From positions 1-64,000 of the forward strand of contig MU832027.1 in NCBI GenBank assembly GCA_029204225.1: a DNA stretch of 64,000 nucleotides, given 5' to 3'. The stretch comes from Diphasiastrum complanatum (taxonomy: Eukaryota; Streptophyta; Lycopodiopsida; Lycopodiales; Lycopodiaceae). Shown one piece after another: positions 61,027 to 64,000 of this stretch. A program made the translations under genes and the position numbers. The notes under the pieces were generated by a model, which saw only the letters and a program-made list of their open reading frames with translations, searched no databases and was not told the origin of the DNA. How positions within the stretch are numbered: the stretch's first letter is position 1; every line of letters begins with the position of its first letter.

Positions 61027-64000
61027 CTCCCTCTTCAACTAGTTTTAGCATAGATTTAGAAAGTACACCAAGACTTGTTCTATGCTTGAAAAATAAGTCC
61101 TTTCCCAATGCTTTGGTAAAGATATCAGCCACACATTCCTTTGATGGGACATGTTCAAGCTTGATCTCTTTTGCCAACACTTGTTCTCTCACAAAATGGT
61201 AAGCCACCTCGATATGTTTGCTCCTTGCATGGAAAACCGGATTGCTTGCTAGACTTTGGGCTGAAAGGTTGTCACAAAAGATGATTGGACTCTCTGAAAA
61301 ATCCAGCAAATGAAGCTCCATAATCATCCTCTTGATCCACACCATCTCCTTTGTGCATGATGTCAAAGCTTTGTACTCGGCCTCACTAGAAGAAAGTGAT
61401 ATAGTTGCTTGTTTCTTCGACATCCATGAGATAGCTCCATCACCTATGAAAATAGCATGTGCATTTATGGATTTTCTATCCATAAGGTCTCCTGCAAAAT
61501 CTGAATCTGAAAAACCAAATAAGTTAGGTGATGAGCCTCTATAAACAATGCCAAAATCTTTTGTTCCCGAGATGTATCTCAAGATCCTCTTTCCTAGTTT
61601 CCAATGTTCTATGCTAGGATCTTGCATGAATTGACTTAATCTACCAACACAATAAGATAAATCAGGTCTTGTGATGGTTAGATATATAAGAGAACCTATT
61701 AGCTTCCTATAGAGAGTAATGTCCTCGAAGGATCTTTCATTACCTCTTATAGTTAGCTTTACATGTGATTCCATAGGTGTATCAATAGGATTTGCATCTA
61801 CCATATGAAATCTATTGAGAATAGAAATAGCATACTTCTCTTGTGAAATAAAAGTGATTTGAGAAGTTCTAATTACTTCTATTCCTAAGATATAGCTCAA
61901 AAGACCAAGATCATGCACTTCAAATTCCTTTTTTAGTGCTTTCTTGATATCTTCTATATCTTCCTTGTTCCCTCCACTTAAAATAATGTCATCCACATAA
62001 ATTAGAAGGATTGTAACATCATTAGCACTAATTCTAAAGTAAAGTGAATGATCATACTCACTCATAGTGAAGTTTTGAGAAAGTAGAAAAGAGTTAAGCC
62101 TAGCATACCAACTCCTTGGTGCTTGCTTAAGACCATACAAACTTTTTTGTAGAAAACACACATGATTAGGCTTGCTATGAGAAACATAGCTTTCGGGTTG
62201 CTCCATGTAGACTTCCTCTTCAAGATCACCATTCAAGAAAGCATTAGAAATGTCTAATTGCCAAAGATCCCATCCATAAAGAGTTGCAAGGGAAATGATT
62301 ACTCTTATGCTCACCATCTTTGCCACGGGTGCAAAGGTTTCCTCATAGTCAATGCCATGCTCTTGAGCATAACCTTTAGCCACCAACCTTGCCTTCAACT
62401 TGTTGATAGATCCATCTTGATTTGTCTTTACCTTGAAGATCCATTTGCACCCAATTGCACTTTTGCCCTTTGGAAGCTCCACCAATCTCCATGTGTTGTT
62501 CTTCATAAGTGCTTCAAACTCAAGATCCATTGCTTGGATCCATTCCTCTTTTTGCCTTGCTTCATCTACACATGAAGGTACATCAAAAGAAGTTAGGAAA
62601 GCATAGTTGGATCCATCCACCACTTGCTTACCTTTGCCATCATAAGTGAGCCTTGAGGGTTTCACTTTATGCCTTGGAGTTCTCCTTGGAATTTGACTTG
62701 AAGAGGCTTCTTCAACATCCACATCCAATGTGTCATCAACTCCATTGTCATCAAGCACATTAGTTGCAACAACACCATCATCACTTGAAACAACTTTTGG
62801 AATGTTACTTTCATCAAAAATGACATCCCTACTTGTGAACACTTTCTTGATTGAAGGAACATAAATCCTATATGCTTTGCTTACTTCACTATAACCAACA
62901 AAAATGCCCTTTCTTGAAGATGGATCCTCCTTAGTTCTATCATCAAGAGTAATGTTGAAGTAGCAAATGCATCCAAAAGTTCTTAGAAACTTGACATTAG
63001 GCTTCGTACCAAACAAAGCTTCAAAAGGGGTTTTTCCTTCCAATACAACACTTGGCCATCTATTGCATAGGAAATTTGCACACAACAAAGCATCACTCCA
63101 AAAAGGTTTAGGAAGATTAGCATTCAATCTCATTGCCTTTGCACTCTCACACAAGGTTCTATTCTTCCTCTCGGCCACTCCATTTTGTTGTGGTGTTCTT
63201 GGACATGTGTACTCCCTCTTGATCCCATGCTCATCGCAAAAGGCTTTGAATTTGTTAGAAATGTATTCACCACCATTGTCGCTCCTCAAGCATTTGATTT
63301 TGGTTGTAAATTGAGTCTCAATAGCAACTTTGAACTTGACAAACACATCAAACACCTCATCCTTGCTCTTTAGTAGATAAACCCAACAAAATCTACTAAA
63401 ATCATCAATGAAAGTTACATACATCTTAGCACCTCCATTGCTAATTGTAGTAACACCATGAATATCCGAATGCAAGAGAGAAAAAGGCATCTTAGATCTA
63501 GATATAGATCTAGTATATGGCAATCTATGTGATTTAGACAAAGCACATTCTTCACAAACATGATTCAAGCAAGTAAGAGACTTGGGAAGTCCCCTTACTA
63601 CCTCCTTTTTGGCTATTACCTCCAAGGCCTTGTAGTTGAGATGTCCCATCCTTTTATGCCATACCTCTTGAATTGACATTTGTTCATTTGCCATGCATCC
63701 AACTTGGTTAGCAACAACACATGCATCAAGCTTGAACAATTTCCCTTGCCTTTTCCCTTTTGCAATGATACTACACCCCTTTTTGATCAAGCAAGCATCA
63801 CCATCAAACTCAACTTTGAATCCTTTGTCAAGCATTTGGCTTACACTAAGTAAGTTCTTGGTAATGGATGGAATGAGCAAAACATCTTTCAATTCTATAT
63901 TCCTATTTGTAGAAAGTGAAATAGGAATTGTGCCAATCCCCTTGATTGCACACTCACCATCATTTGCGGTATAGATTACCTTCCTATCACCATCAAATGC
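61022..64000 (-). CDS. E7 Pol (protease end to RNase H), open at window edge
   Basis: The frame is open from 64000 (AFDGDRKVIYTANDGEC, the segment after the protease DSGAS) to a TGA at 61024-61022, about 992 codons. It contains HKRMGHLN of the HHCC domain, integrase HSDIHG, RSDNGGEY and GVAERKNR, the RT motifs WQLDISNAFLNG and YVDDII, and RNase H SDSDFAGD, SSSEAEYKAL and FCDNLSAQ. Every catalytic residue seen is intact. The real start is upstream in gag, outside the window. The last residues (LVEEGV) are encoded by the purine tract, and the stop codon lies inside the LTR terminus. Confidence 0.93.
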   Translation of the reverse strand, partial: AFDGDRKVIYTANDGECAIKGIGTIPISLSTNRNIELKDVLLIPSITKNLLSVSQMLDKGFKVEFDGDACLIKKGCSIIAKGKRQGKLFKLDACVVANQVGCMANEQMSIQEVWHKRMGHLNYKALEVIAKKEVVRGLPKSLTCLNHVCEECALSKSHRLPYTRSISRSKMPFSLLHSDIHGVTTISNGGAKMYVTFIDDFSRFCWVYLLKSKDEVFDVFVKFKVAIETQFTTKIKCLRSDNGGEYISNKFKAFCDEHGIKREYTCPRTPQQNGVAERKNRTLCESAKAMRLNANLPKPFWSDALLCANFLCNRWPSVVLEGKTPFEALFGTKPNVKFLRTFGCICYFNITLDDRTKEDPSSRKGIFVGYSEVSKAYRIYVPSIKKVFTSRDVIFDESNIPKVVSSDDGVVATNVLDDNGVDDTLDVDVEEASSSQIPRRTPRHKVKPSRLTYDGKGKQVVDGSNYAFLTSFDVPSCVDEARQKEEWIQAMDLEFEALMKNNTWRLVELPKGKSAIGCKWIFKVKTNQDGSINKLKARLVAKGYAQEHGIDYEETFAPVAKMVSIRVIISLATLYGWDLWQLDISNAFLNGDLEEEVYMEQPESYVSHSKPNHVCFLQKSLYGLKQAPRSWYARLNSFLLSQNFTMSEYDHSLYFRISANDVTILLIYVDDIILSGGNKEDIEDIKKALKKEFEVHDLGLLSYILGIEVIRTSQITFISQEKYAISILNRFHMVDANPIDTPMESHVKLTIRGNERSFEDITLYRKLIGSLIYLTITRPDLSYCVGRLSQFMQDPSIEHWKLGKRILRYISGTKDFGIVYRGSSPNLFGFSDSDFAGDLMDRKSINAHAIFIGDGAISWMSKKQATISLSSSEAEYKALTSCTKEMVWIKRMIMELHLLDFSESPIIFCDNLSAQSLASNPVFHARSKHIEVAYHFVREQVLAKEIKLEHVPSKECVADIFTKALGKDLFFKHRTSLGVLSKSMLKLVEEGV

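Larger units (their letters stand above)
60466..64000 (-). mobile_element. E7: copia element, 5' part beyond the window
   Basis: 3' LTR, purine tract (61027-61039, GTTGAAGAGGGAG on the minus strand) and an uninterrupted pol frame running off the right edge. Related to the A family in pol but with different LTR sequence. Its state (autonomous or not) depends on the missing gag and 5' LTR. Confidence 0.88.

Overview
This window is plant nuclear DNA. It is AT-rich, has no operon logic, and has short GT..AG introns in the few non-transposon genes. It is filled with Ty1/copia LTR retrotransposons primed by the initiator methionine tRNA (TGGTATCAGAGC next to the LTRs), nested in each other. The only host-like or unclassified coding regions lie at about 20.9-22.0 kb and 32.7-42.9 kb, and most of them are broken. 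A large, repeat-rich land-plant genome (gymnosperm, fern or similar) fits, but the species cannot be told from sequence alone.

Layout, left to right. An old LTR on the minus strand (1-464 and 6625-6802) is split by a complete, very young copia element, E1 (465-6624, duplication ATTGG, open 1322-residue polyprotein). The old LTR itself sits in a Ty3/gypsy integrase remnant (6803-7223). A diverged LTR candidate with primer site follows (8015-9710). Next is a mosaic: a truncated copia element A1 (10425-12890), a second truncated relative A2 (12891-15426), a minus-strand non-autonomous element C (15427-19737) and the 3' end of family B (19738-20561). At 20.57-20.80 kb there are GC-rich hairpin repeats, then an unknown minus-strand gene (20921-21960), a long gene-poor stretch with an 86-bp tRNA-like SINE and a (CT)n tract, and a complete but internally deleted element D (26551-31109, duplication TGGAA) that keeps an open Gag-protease frame.

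The 32.7-42.9 kb island holds two homologous, decayed loci (32.7-34.4 kb plus strand; 42.9-41.2 kb minus strand) of an unclassified transposase-like family. It also holds a centromeric-histone (CENH3)-like pseudogene with a long C-terminal extension (37743-38434), an 800-bp tract with nine copies of a 15-base motif mixed with G-box palindromes, and an unknown intron-containing gene (39267-40760).

The right third is nested again. An old minus-strand element F (LTR 43733-44389 plus 50142-50177, body 50178-51025 and 57187-57559, primer site 57560-57572) was hit by E4 (44390-50141, minus, duplication CAAAA, decayed) and by E5 (51026-57181, duplication TTCAT, a second E1-family copy with two nonsense mutations). 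A (GA)n tract, a CCAAT-rich repeat array, a reverse transcriptase fragment and the 3' two-thirds of an apparently intact minus-strand element E7 (60466-64000) close the window.

The strongest cross-cutting signal is the 10-bp palindrome CACACGTGTG, which recurs in nearly every LTR whatever its family, close to the U5 end.
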